Shown here piece by piece: positions 6,087 to 12,752 of a stretch of 13,462 bases of DNA. The notes under the pieces are model-generated. The model was not told where the DNA came from and searched no databases. It was given only the letters and a program-made list of their open reading frames with translations. The translations under genes were made by a program, and so were the position numbers. Source of the stretch: Thaumarchaeota archaeon UBA223 (GTDB lineage: Archaea; Thermoproteota; Nitrososphaeria; Nitrososphaerales; UBA57). The stretch spans positions 8,224 through 21,685 of the forward strand of contig DAHJ01000018.1 of NCBI GenBank assembly GCA_002495905.1. Reading direction: 5' to 3'. Within the stretch, counting starts at the first letter, position 1. Every line of letters begins with the position of its first letter.

Positions 6087-6904
6087 ATTGAATCAAAAAA
6101 TTTCTTTTTTGTAACAGTTTTTCCTGAGCTATCGTGGATATTACGATGTACAGAATCAGTTTGTTTTTCTATTTCTCTAGCTTCGTCAGCCAGCTTGGCA
6201 GCTTGACGAATAAGTTCGTGTGCAGCACTAACAGTCAGTAAACGGCGTTCCCTATCTTTTTCTTTGTAGGCTCCCTCTGCAGATAATCGTGCAACTAAAC
6301 GTGCGATTTCATAACTAGCAAGGGCTTTCGCTTGAGAATATGGATTAGTTAATCCAGAATTCGATACAGCTGTGTGTTTACCTATAATTAATTTAGGAAG
6401 TGTAATAGATTGAGAGTTTTTTATTTGTTCAATTACTTGGTCTATCTCATTGATAAGTGCTTGAAAAGCTCCAGTTATTGACAGAACTTTTAGAACGTCG
6501 CTATTAAAATTTGACATTTCAATTGGATCTAGGAATTCTTTATGTATACCAATCAATGGATCACCTTGCACAAACACATAACCAATTTTATCCACTAATT
6601 CATCTTTAATTTTTGAAGCAGGACTATCAGAAATTAAGATAGTTGGCTTTGTCTTTCCCAGATTGAGTGCTAAGTTTTTAGGTGCATCTAGTGAAGCATT
6701 AGGACTAACAACAAGATACAAATCAGTATCTAAAGAATTAGATATCTGCTCGACTTCTTGGGCTTCGGTAGATGACATTTTTGAACCAGATGTAACAGAA
6801 CGAACGGAAATGTCTTTGCGAGATGCTCGTTCATCCAATAGCGCTTCAATCAGGGTGGTCACTCCAAGAAATCCTGTCTTAACCACAGTTATGTTTACTG
6901 TCAT
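6083..6904 (-). CDS. mtd: F420-dependent methylenetetrahydromethanopterin dehydrogenase
   Basis: Mtd reversibly oxidises methylene-tetrahydro(methano)pterin to the methenyl form using coenzyme F420. The 273-residue protein matches the family in length and in its block order: an N-terminal VKTGFLGVTTLIEALLDERA strand-helix (8-27), SGSKM (39-43), the EFLDPIEMSNFNSDVLKVL region (123-141), SAAHE (226-230), and the acidic-basic helix AKLADEAREIEKQTDSVHR (236-254). It is cytosolic. It stands back to back with folD, whose enzyme does the same step with a nicotinamide cofactor. The ATG is about 26 nt from a TATA-like CTTATAG centred near 6930, supporting a leaderless transcript. A T-rich stretch inside its 3' end may serve as terminator for the opposing operon. 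Confidence 0.9.
   Translation of the reverse strand: MTVNITVVKTGFLGVTTLIEALLDERASRKDISVRSVTSGSKMSSTEAQEVEQISNSLDTDLYLVVSPNASLDAPKNLALNLGKTKPTILISDSPASKIKDELVDKIGYVFVQGDPLIGIHKEFLDPIEMSNFNSDVLKVLSITGAFQALINEIDQVIEQIKNSQSITLPKLIIGKHTAVSNSGLTNPYSQAKALASYEIARLVARLSAEGAYKEKDRERRLLTVSAAHELIRQAAKLADEAREIEKQTDSVHRNIHDSSGKTVTKKKFFDSI
6101..6110 (+). terminator. T-rich stretch at the end of the ECF/DUF4430 operon
   Basis: TTTCTTTTTT starts 15 nt after the DUF4430-like stop codon, directly preceded by AAAAAA, so poly-T runs occur on both strands. It lies within the lysine/phenylalanine-coding end of mtd, so it may be coding composition rather than a dedicated terminator. Confidence 0.3.
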
Positions 6905-6924
6905 TTGTTTTTTAATAAGAGATA

Positions 6925-6936
6925 GAACTATAAGAA
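6925..6936. promoter_or_regulatory. TATA-like element shared by mtd and folD
   Basis: The central AACTATAAG (CTTATAG on the other strand) is about 26 nt from the mtd ATG and about 34 nt from the folD ATG. It is the best TATA candidate in either direction within the 59-bp gap. Only composition and spacing support it. Confidence 0.35.
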
Positions 6937-6963
6937 CATCATTATTAGAATCTATTGAAGGAC

Positions 6964-7794
6964 ATGACAGTCATAGATGGTAAAAGTATTGCTTCAGACA
7001 TGTTGGAAAATTGCAAGCGTAAAATTTCTTTATTGAAAGAAAATGGCAAAATTCCGTATATTGAGATAATTCTTGTAGGTGAAGATCAAGAATCTGAAAG
7101 GTATGTAGGCATGAAATTAAAGAAGATTAAAGATGTGGGAGCAGATGGTCAAATACGAAAGGTTGAGGAAGGAATGACGAATGAAAGCTTGATGAAAATT
7201 ATTGATGAATTGAATTCTGATGATAATGTAAATGGAATACTAGTTCAGTTGCCATTACCTGATGGGTTTGAAACGGAGAAGATTCTTTCAAGAATTGCAT
7301 TGGAAAAAGATGTTGATGCATTAAATCCAATGACATTGAAGAAAATAGATGAAGGAGAAGAATCTTATTTTCCTGCGGGAGTAGGAGCAGTTCTAGAAAT
7401 CTTTGAACGTTATAAAATAAAAGTTGAGGGAAAGAATATCACAGTAATTGGAATTTCGGATTTGCTGGGAAGGCCGTTAGCATCAATTTTGAGGAATAGA
7501 GGTGCAGATGTAAGAGAAATAGGTGCAGGAAATCATTTAACTTTTGAAGATTTAGTTGTTTCTGACATTGTCGTTACTGATGTTGCAAGACCGGAATGGC
7601 TTAAAGCAGACATGGTAAAGGAAGGAGTTGTAGTTATCGATGCGGCGAATAACTATATCGGCGGTAAAGTCATTGGTGATGTTGATTTTAGTAATGTGAG
7701 TGAAAAGTCTTCATTGATTACGCCTGTTCCTGGAGGGGTTGGGCCGATATTAATAGCAAGTTTAATTGAAAATTTAGTAAAATCTGTCGAGTAA
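6964..7794 (+). CDS. folD: Bifunctional methylenetetrahydrofolate dehydrogenase/cyclohydrolase (FolD family)
   Basis: FolD oxidises methylene-tetrahydrofolate to the methenyl form and hydrolyses it to 10-formyl-tetrahydrofolate, the donor used by PurN. The catalytic pair is Y47 and K51 (YVGMK), with Q95 in LVQLPLP and the acidic residue in KDVDA (115-119). The Rossmann loop GISDLLGRP (163-171) and the C-terminal PGGVGP (256-261) are intact. Several usual FolD motifs are changed: PCTP is replaced by SYFP (134-137), and the segment after the second Rossmann strand lacks the usual HSRT, reading REIGAGNH (184-191). Cofactor preference may therefore differ. The ATG at 6964 is chosen over an in-frame TTG at 6955, because TVIDGK is the family N-terminus. 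The 276-residue length is normal. It abuts the next convergent gene with no intervening bases. Confidence 0.9.
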   Translation: MTVIDGKSIASDMLENCKRKISLLKENGKIPYIEIILVGEDQESERYVGMKLKKIKDVGADGQIRKVEEGMTNESLMKIIDELNSDDNVNGILVQLPLPDGFETEKILSRIALEKDVDALNPMTLKKIDEGEESYFPAGVGAVLEIFERYKIKVEGKNITVIGISDLLGRPLASILRNRGADVREIGAGNHLTFEDLVVSDIVVTDVARPEWLKADMVKEGVVVIDAANNYIGGKVIGDVDFSNVSEKSSLITPVPGGVGPILIASLIENLVKSVE

Positions 7795-8364
7795 CTAGTC
7801 TCTTAAATCAGATAGTTCGGATCGTGTAGAACGTAGTACGAAACCTCCTACAATGGCTATAACAAGAATAAATGCAATTATTGGGAGTCTCGAAACCGGT
7901 TTATCTTCAAATGTGACTTGGAATAATGTAACTTCTTCTGAAGTGAGGGTTTCATCTGTTGTAGATGTTGCATATGCATTTATCCGAAGTATTTGTCTTC
8001 CATATCTTTCTTCCTGAGAAGGAAGAAGAACCTTAATTGAGCCTTCGGAGTTCTTTGGAATTATTACAGTGTCTGAAGTAATAGAATCAAGAGTTGCAGG
8101 ATTATCGTCGCTAATGAATGGTGAATTAGCAACAAGATAAATTGCCAAATCATGTTTGGTTGAATTGTTTACTATCCAAGCTTCAAATTCGATCGTTTCG
8201 CCAGAAACGTAAATTGATTTATCGGACATAAGATATGTGAACCTAAATGGCACTTCTGAATCGAGTTCCACTTGTCCCAAAGTTAGAGGAATTGCTGTAA
8301 GTAGGAAGAATAGTAACCCCATAACTAATACAACTTGGTTCATCAGTAACTTGTAATTTTTCAT
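7795..8364 (-). CDS. Membrane-anchored extracellular beta-domain protein, unknown function
   Basis: I do not recognise a named family. The 189-residue protein has an N-terminal signal peptide (hydrophobic core about 10-29, likely cleavage after TLGQ), an extracellular domain of about 125 residues rich in alternating beta-strand patterns (DKSIYVSGETIEFEAWIVNN is typical of an immunoglobulin-like or CARDB-type strand pair), and a C-terminal membrane helix (about 161-178) followed by a short basic tail. This makes it a single-pass protein exposed to the outside. Such domains often mediate adhesion or assist surface enzymes, but nothing here identifies a partner. Its stop codon is directly adjacent to the folD stop on the other strand. 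Confidence 0.75.
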   Translation of the reverse strand: MKNYKLLMNQVVLVMGLLFFLLTAIPLTLGQVELDSEVPFRFTYLMSDKSIYVSGETIEFEAWIVNNSTKHDLAIYLVANSPFISDDNPATLDSITSDTVIIPKNSEGSIKVLLPSQEERYGRQILRINAYATSTTDETLTSEEVTLFQVTFEDKPVSRLPIIAFILVIAIVGGFVLRSTRSELSDLRD

Positions 8365-8398
8365 AAATTTAAGTGAACCGATTATTGAAAGAATTTCT

Positions 8399-8410
8399 TT
8401 TTAAAATATT
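8399..8410 (+). promoter_or_regulatory. TATA-like box for the tRNA-Ser gene
   Basis: The AT-only stretch TTTTAAAATATT is centred about 23 nt upstream of the tRNA 5' end, the expected archaeal TATA position for a tRNA gene. The transcript would start a few bases before or at 8427. Confidence 0.5.
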
Positions 8411-8426
8411 AAACACAATATACAGT

Positions 8427-8539
8427 GCCGGGGTAGCGAAGTCAGAAATTGGCTATGTCAAACGCGATCGCCTCGAATTTAATAGAAGTAGTTAGCGATT
8501 GTCCTTCTGGACTCGTGGGTTCAAATCCCACCCCCGGCG
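8427..8539 (+). tRNA. tRNA-Ser(CGA) with an intron in the anticodon loop
   Basis: The acceptor stem GCCGGGG (8427-8433) pairs perfectly with CCCCGGC (8532-8538), followed by discriminator G at 8539, which together with the type II arm fits archaeal serine tRNA. The T arm is GTGGG-TTCAAAT-CCCAC (8515-8531), and the variable arm has a GTCC/GGAC stem (8501-8511). The anticodon stem ATCGC (8467-8471) pairs with GCGAT (8495-8499), enclosing a 23-nt loop that begins CT-CGA-A, giving anticodon CGA at 8474-8476. Removing the 16 nt at 8478-8493 restores a seven-base loop at the canonical 37/38 site. CCA is not encoded. The D stem GCG/CGC (8436-8438, 8463-8465) encloses an unusually long loop of 24 nt, so the spliced tRNA would still be about 12 nt over the usual size. 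Confidence 0.85.
8478..8493 (+). other. tRNA-Ser intron (16 nt, position 37/38)
   Basis: TTTAATAGAAGTAGTT separates A37 from A38 and its removal gives a standard seven-base anticodon loop with a perfect five-pair stem. I could not build a convincing bulge-helix-bulge by eye, so the exact boundaries could shift by one base. Confidence 0.6.
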
Positions 8540-8548
8540 TATGTAATA

Positions 8549-9751
8549 TTAATTTGAAATAATTTGTTTTGCAGTAATTCGACCTGAATACATTGAGCCG
8601 TTTATGGAAGACGATGTAAGGTAGTCTCCACACATATGAATGCCATTAACATATTGTGAATGTGATATACCAGGGACAGACATTCTTGGCAATGCATGTT
8701 CAATATGATATACATGTAATAATTTCCAGTCTTCCGTCTGATTGCCAAACCAGTTTTTGAGTTCATTGCGAATTTCAGTTTCATTAGTGTTTAATCCAAT
8801 TGTTGAAACAGAAATAATTGATTTGTTGTTGGGAGAATAATCTTTTGAGACATTGGTAGGAACAAAAACGTTGTTAATCTTTCCTTGGTTGTTCCCGTTT
8901 AATAATACAACTTTAGAATTAAATGGAGGATAATGAGCAATAAAGTAATAACAAGATGTTGAATTCCAGGAGATTTCCTCAATCGAAGGAATTAATTGTT
9001 TTGTAGAATTATGATTTGCTGCTAATACAATAACGTCTGCTGAAAGAGTTTCGTTTTCTAAGAATACATTTTTGTTGTCTAATTTAATGACTTTAGTATT
9101 GAATGATATTTTTGATTCTAATTTAGCTTCAAGTTGTTCTGGAATTGATTTCATTCCATATTTTGGAATAGCGACAGGAGCTATGGAAAATATTTTATAT
9201 ACAAAATTAAGCATGCGGCTAGTTGTATTGAGTTCGTTGTCTAAGAATGCTCCACCAAAAAGAGGCTTGAAAAATTCATTAATGATCGAATCTGAGAATC
9301 CATAATTTTGTAGTTGTTCAAATGAGGTGATTTCATTGTCTTTGAATATTGTATCTGTTGAACGAGAGACTGTTGATTGTCTTATTTTTAAGAGTCGTAA
9401 TTTGTCCCAAAATGTGCCTACATTTGAGAAAGATGCCTTCAACAGGTTGAAAGGGTTCTGTATAGGATCATAGAGTTTCTTGATTTTGTTGTTTTTCATT
9501 ATCCAAACTTCAGAATCAAGGTTACATAGTTCTAGTTTTTTATAATCAAGGAGTTTTTTTGCTTCTGGATAACCTGTTTGTAATACTTGAAATCCGCGGT
9601 TAAGAATATAGCCTTCAATAATATCACTATGAACTCTTCCACCTGAATGATCTTCTTTTTCTAAAATTTGTACTTGATATCCGTTTTTTTCAAGCTCTAA
9701 GGCACAGCTGAGTCCTGATAGTCCAGCACCAACAACTATAGCTGTTTTCAT
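8549..9751 (-). CDS. FAD-dependent amine-oxidase-type oxidoreductase
   Basis: The N-terminal segment TAIVVGAGLSGLSCALEL carries the GxGxxG dinucleotide motif (G8, G10, G13), followed by an acidic strand end (LEKE) and SGGRVHS, the FAD-pyrophosphate signature of the NAD(P)-binding/amine oxidase and phytoene desaturase superfamily. The C-terminal CGDYLTSSSINGSMYSGR block closes the FAD site. Length is about 400 residues. The superfamily covers carotenoid desaturases, protoporphyrinogen oxidases and amine oxidases, and I cannot pick a substrate. The ATG at 9751 is chosen over an in-frame TTG at 9763 that overlaps the upstream gene. The gene lies 4 bp behind the DJ-1/PfpI gene, so the two form an operon. 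It ends 9 bp from the opposing tRNA. Confidence 0.85.
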   Translation of the reverse strand: MKTAIVVGAGLSGLSCALELEKNGYQVQILEKEDHSGGRVHSDIIEGYILNRGFQVLQTGYPEAKKLLDYKKLELCNLDSEVWIMKNNKIKKLYDPIQNPFNLLKASFSNVGTFWDKLRLLKIRQSTVSRSTDTIFKDNEITSFEQLQNYGFSDSIINEFFKPLFGGAFLDNELNTTSRMLNFVYKIFSIAPVAIPKYGMKSIPEQLEAKLESKISFNTKVIKLDNKNVFLENETLSADVIVLAANHNSTKQLIPSIEEISWNSTSCYYFIAHYPPFNSKVVLLNGNNQGKINNVFVPTNVSKDYSPNNKSIISVSTIGLNTNETEIRNELKNWFGNQTEDWKLLHVYHIEHALPRMSVPGISHSQYVNGIHMCGDYLTSSSINGSMYSGRITAKQIISN

Positions 9752-9755
9752 GTTC

Positions 9756-10277
9756 TTAAACAAGTAATTTAATTATACCTTTACAAAATTCGGGTAGATC
9801 TTGTGGTGTTCTTGAAGTTACAAGATTGCCATCAATAACAACTGGTTCATCTACAAAAGTTATTCCAGCATTAATCATATCATCTTTAATCGCCATAAAA
9901 CATGTAGCAGTTTTACCTTTCAAAACATTTGCAGATACCAACAAAGAACCTGCATGGCAAATAGCTGCAACAGGTTTATTTTGTTCAAACATTTCTTTTG
10001 TAAAATCAATTATTTTTTGGTGACGTCGAAGGTTATCAGGAGCCCATCCTCCTGGAATAATCAATGCGTCAAAATCTTGTGAATTAACTTCGTTTATGTT
10101 TTTATCTACTACAACAGGATAATTGCCTTTTTTACCAACATATTTGTTTGAAGTTCCACTTCCAATCAGTACAACTGATGCTCCCTCTTCAATTAGTCTA
10201 TAATAAGGATACCAAAGTTCAAGTTCTTCATAGCCATTTTCAGCAAAAATTGCTATCTTTTTTTCTTTAATGCTCAT
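9756..10277 (-). CDS. DJ-1/PfpI family protein
   Basis: The 173-residue protein has the compact alpha/beta DJ-1/PfpI fold: a first strand KIAIFAENGYEELEL (7-21) with the conserved glutamate, the IIPGGWAP turn (73-80), and the nucleophile elbow AICHAG (105-110) with C107 followed by H108. Members act as cysteine hydrolases, glyoxalase or deglycase-type stress proteins, or proteases when oligomeric; none of these is shown here. It is the first gene of a leftward pair with the FAD oxidoreductase 4 bp downstream. It diverges from purN across a 39-bp gap that must hold both promoters. Confidence 0.88.
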   Translation of the reverse strand: MSIKEKKIAIFAENGYEELELWYPYYRLIEEGASVVLIGSGTSNKYVGKKGNYPVVVDKNINEVNSQDFDALIIPGGWAPDNLRRHQKIIDFTKEMFEQNKPVAAICHAGSLLVSANVLKGKTATCFMAIKDDMINAGITFVDEPVVIDGNLVTSRTPQDLPEFCKGIIKLLV

Positions 10278-10316
10278 TGAGAAATATTTATTCCTGATAA
10301 ATAATTAGTTTTCGTA
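10278..10316. promoter_or_regulatory. Compact divergent promoter region between DJ-1/PfpI and purN genes
   Basis: The 39-bp gap has one AT-rich TATA-like stretch for each direction: GAAATATTTATT (10281-10292) about 30 nt before the purN start, and, read leftward, AATTATTTATC (near 10295-10305) about 23 nt before the DJ-1 start. The two promoters must overlap, so the genes may compete for transcription. Confidence 0.35.
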
Positions 10317-11093
10317 TTGGTCTTAAAATTAGGAATATTAGCTAGTGGACGTGGAACGGATTTTCAAGCTATATTGGATCATATTAGAATGAAAATCTTA
10401 GTTAATGTAGAGGTTAAACTGGTCATCTATAACAATAAGGACGCATATGTACGTGAGAGAGCTGAAAATGCAGGAATAAAAGCCAAATTTATACAGGGAA
10501 CGGTAGGACAAAAATTCGACTCTAAGGAATCGAGAGAGAACGCAAGGATTGAATTTGACAAGCAAGTTGTTGAGTCTTGCAAGAATGAAGGAGTAGAATT
10601 GATAGTTTGTGCTGGTTTTAATCAGATTCTTTCAGAATATTTGGTAGAACATTATGCTAATCGAATATTGAATATTCATCCGGCTTATGATGTAGTAAAT
10701 TATGGAGGTTATGGAATGGTTGGAATGAAAGTGCACAATGCTGTTATTGAAGCTGGTGAGAAATTTTCTGGATGTACTGTACATTATATAGATTCGACCG
10801 TTGACCTTGGCCCTGTATTACTGCAGGCAAAAGTTCCGATATATGATGTAGATACGGCAGAGTCCTTGGCTGAAAGAGTCCTTGTTATTGAACATCGTAC
10901 TTATCCAAAAGCTATTCAATTACACGCCGATAAAAGAGTTAAAATTGAAAACAATAAGTCGATGGTCGATATCACTTCTGGTGGTTGGGAAAAGAAATGG
11001 AACGACAGGCAAATAGAATATTTTTTGTATCAACGTGACGAATGGCGAAAAGAGAATAAGGAGTTGTCAAGGATTTTAAATCCAAATGCATAA
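10317..11093 (+). CDS. purN: Phosphoribosylglycinamide formyltransferase-like protein
   Basis: The family transfers a formyl group from 10-formyl-tetrahydrofolate to GAR in purine synthesis. Residues 4-21 carry KLGILASGRGTDFQAIL, the PurN nucleotide-binding start, and the catalytic triad is N119 and H121 (ILNIHPA) plus D163 (STVDLGP). The usual proline-rich loop after the His (SLLPAFGG in bacterial PurN) is changed to HPAYDVVNYGGYG. Length is 258 residues, about 45 longer than bacterial PurN, due to a C-terminal extension rich in charged and aromatic residues (about 213-258). The start is a TTG with no in-frame ATG upstream. It is the first of three rightward genes, with the nuclease starting 35 bp downstream. 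PurN is most likely, but another formyltransferase role is possible given the changed loop. Confidence 0.82.
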   Translation: MVLKLGILASGRGTDFQAILDHIRMKILVNVEVKLVIYNNKDAYVRERAENAGIKAKFIQGTVGQKFDSKESRENARIEFDKQVVESCKNEGVELIVCAGFNQILSEYLVEHYANRILNIHPAYDVVNYGGYGMVGMKVHNAVIEAGEKFSGCTVHYIDSTVDLGPVLLQAKVPIYDVDTAESLAERVLVIEHRTYPKAIQLHADKRVKIENNKSMVDITSGGWEKKWNDRQIEYFLYQRDEWRKENKELSRILNPNA

Positions 11094-11128
11094 AAAGAAA
11101 ACTTTGATAAACATAGTGATAAGGGGAC

Positions 11129-11851
11129 ATGGGAGAAAATTTTTCGGTCGATAGTAATGGAAAAGTGCAAAAGCACTTTGTACATGATATGTTATTATTT
11201 GAATTACCAAAATTAACAAGAACTTCGATTAATGGAAATAGGTTTTACTCCACGCCGGATGGAAATAAATATCCTTCAATTACTACAGTAGTCGGCTTTC
11301 ATACTAGACAAAATATCTTAGCTTGGAGAAGAAGAGTTGGTGAAGAAGAGGCAAATAGGATATCAAGAGAATCGGCAAACAGAGGAACAAAGATTCACAC
11401 TATATGCGAGAATTATTTGAATAACAAGCCAGACTATGCCGACGGGCATGAGGAAGAGCACGTATCAATGTTTAACCAATTTCAGTCCGCTGTTGATCGA
11501 ATCAACAATATCAAATGCCAGGAAACAAGCATGTATAGCGATGAGTTGGCTGTGGCTGGCACGGTTGACTGCATTGCAGAGTTTGATGGAAAGCTTTCAA
11601 TAATTGACTTTAAGACTAAAAGAAAAGAAATCAGAAAAGAATGGACAGATAGTCATTTCATGCAATGTGCAGGTTACGGGCAGATGTGGGAACAGCATAC
11701 AAACATTCCTATAGAACAATTGGTTGTTCTAGTTACTACGGCAACGGGTGTATGTCAAGTATTTGTTGAGGACAAGGATTCCTACAACAACCAGCGCGTT
11801 CCGCAGTTAAAGAATTTAATAGATGAATTTAACAGTGCTAACTTCTATTAG
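11129..11851 (+). CDS. PD-(D/E)XK nuclease, RecB/MGME1-like
   Basis: The 240-residue protein has the motif order of RecB-type nucleases: RGTKIH (85-90, H90 a likely metal ligand), SDEL with E139, GTVD with D147, the DFKT core (D160, K162), and the Q179-xxx-Y183 motif (QCAGY). These suit single-strand exonucleases of the MGME1 and phage type, used in recombination or end processing. It lacks the cysteines of a Cas4 iron-sulfur cluster, and there is no CRISPR locus nearby. The gene lies between purN and an LLM oxidoreductase, both metabolic. Its codons look richer in C and G than those of its neighbours, a possible sign of viral origin. AAGGGGA lies close before the ATG. It is followed 7 bp later by the next gene. 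Confidence 0.8.
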   Translation: MGENFSVDSNGKVQKHFVHDMLLFELPKLTRTSINGNRFYSTPDGNKYPSITTVVGFHTRQNILAWRRRVGEEEANRISRESANRGTKIHTICENYLNNKPDYADGHEEEHVSMFNQFQSAVDRINNIKCQETSMYSDELAVAGTVDCIAEFDGKLSIIDFKTKRKEIRKEWTDSHFMQCAGYGQMWEQHTNIPIEQLVVLVTTATGVCQVFVEDKDSYNNQRVPQLKNLIDEFNSANFY

Positions 11852-11858
11852 ATAAATT

Positions 11859-12752
11859 ATGCCAAAGTTTTCAATTGAGATCGGTGTATCATTAGATTCT
11901 TTAAAGTCAGTGTCTACGAAAGCTGAAGAATTAAATTTTGATGGAATCTTTTATGGAGATTCTTTAAGCAGTTATCAACTAGAATGTTGGACAGCGATTG
12001 CAATAATTTCTTCGTATACAAAAGATATTCGTATTGGACCTGCAGTAACGTTTCCTTTAATAAGACATCCTTCTGTTTTGGCAAGAACTGCTGCAACAAT
12101 AGATCAATTTTCAAATGGACGTTTAGAATTTAGAGTCGGGTTAGGAGGTAAAACAATGAAATTAGACAGTAAGAAATACGGTTTTGACTTTGCAACGTAT
12201 GAAAACAGAGTAAAGATACTTGATGAAAGTATTCAGATAATGAAAAGTCTTTGGACAGAAAAAGAAACAAATTTCAACGGAGAATATTTCAATTTGAAAG
12301 ATGCGCCACAGGAAATTATTCCAGTCCAAAAGAATGGGCCTCCGATCACAATTTCTGGAAAGAGTGGTTCGGTTCTTGAATTATTAGAAAAACATGGAGA
12401 TGTGTGGGAATCTGGAGGTAAGAAAGACAAGGACTACAGTGCATTAATCCAGAAAGTTGACGATATGTGTTTGCGTGGTAATAGAAGTAAAGTTGATAAA
12501 TCGATAGAGATGTTTATCCTGATGAATGGGGATGCAAATAAGGCATATGATATTTTTGATGGATGGAATTTCTTTAATGGTAGTCCAGAATATGTTTGCG
12601 AGAACGTACAAACAATGTTAGATATAGGATTCAACAGGTTTTCTTTATATTTCGTTGACAAGGATGGAAGTCCATTCGTTCAGAATGAAGCAAATTTGGT
12701 TGAACAGATGGAGTTGTTTAAGGACAAAGTCATTCCTAATCTAAGAACTTGA
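11859..12752 (+). CDS. LLM-class flavin/F420-dependent oxidoreductase
   Basis: This 297-residue protein is a luciferase-like monooxygenase-superfamily TIM barrel. The opening segment FSIEIGVSLDSLKSVSTKAEEL (split; residues 4-25) and the block IGPAVTFPLIRHPSVLARTAATID (59-82) are family hallmarks, as is the GRLEFRVGLGG turn (88-97). Members use F420 or FMN; the family includes Mer, the methylenetetrahydromethanopterin reductase, as well as many orphan enzymes. Substrate cannot be read from the sequence. Given Mtd, FolD, SHMT and PurN in the same 13 kb, a one-carbon role is tempting but unproven. It starts 7 bp after the nuclease and overlaps the convergent HAD gene by 17 bp. Confidence 0.82.
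   Translation: MPKFSIEIGVSLDSLKSVSTKAEELNFDGIFYGDSLSSYQLECWTAIAIISSYTKDIRIGPAVTFPLIRHPSVLARTAATIDQFSNGRLEFRVGLGGKTMKLDSKKYGFDFATYENRVKILDESIQIMKSLWTEKETNFNGEYFNLKDAPQEIIPVQKNGPPITISGKSGSVLELLEKHGDVWESGGKKDKDYSALIQKVDDMCLRGNRSKVDKSIEMFILMNGDANKAYDIFDGWNFFNGSPEYVCENVQTMLDIGFNRFSLYFVDKDGSPFVQNEANLVEQMELFKDKVIPNLRT

Noticed and set aside
6095..6110. AAAAAATTTCTTTTTT as a strong intrinsic terminator hairpin
   Set aside because: The arms are A/T only and lie in mtd codons for Lys and Phe, so a stable hairpin is unlikely; it is listed only as a weak T-run.
8427..8539. Attachment or integration site at the tRNA gene
   Set aside because: No integrase gene, no repeated tRNA 3' end and no mobile-element genes were seen in the window.
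8442..8633. Leftward frame running through the tRNA gene
   Set aside because: It crosses a well-formed tRNA and the end of the FAD oxidoreductase; its apparent protein is a translation of structural RNA.
11129..11851. Cas4 nuclease
   Set aside because: The iron-sulfur cluster cysteines of Cas4 are missing and no CRISPR array or cas gene is present.
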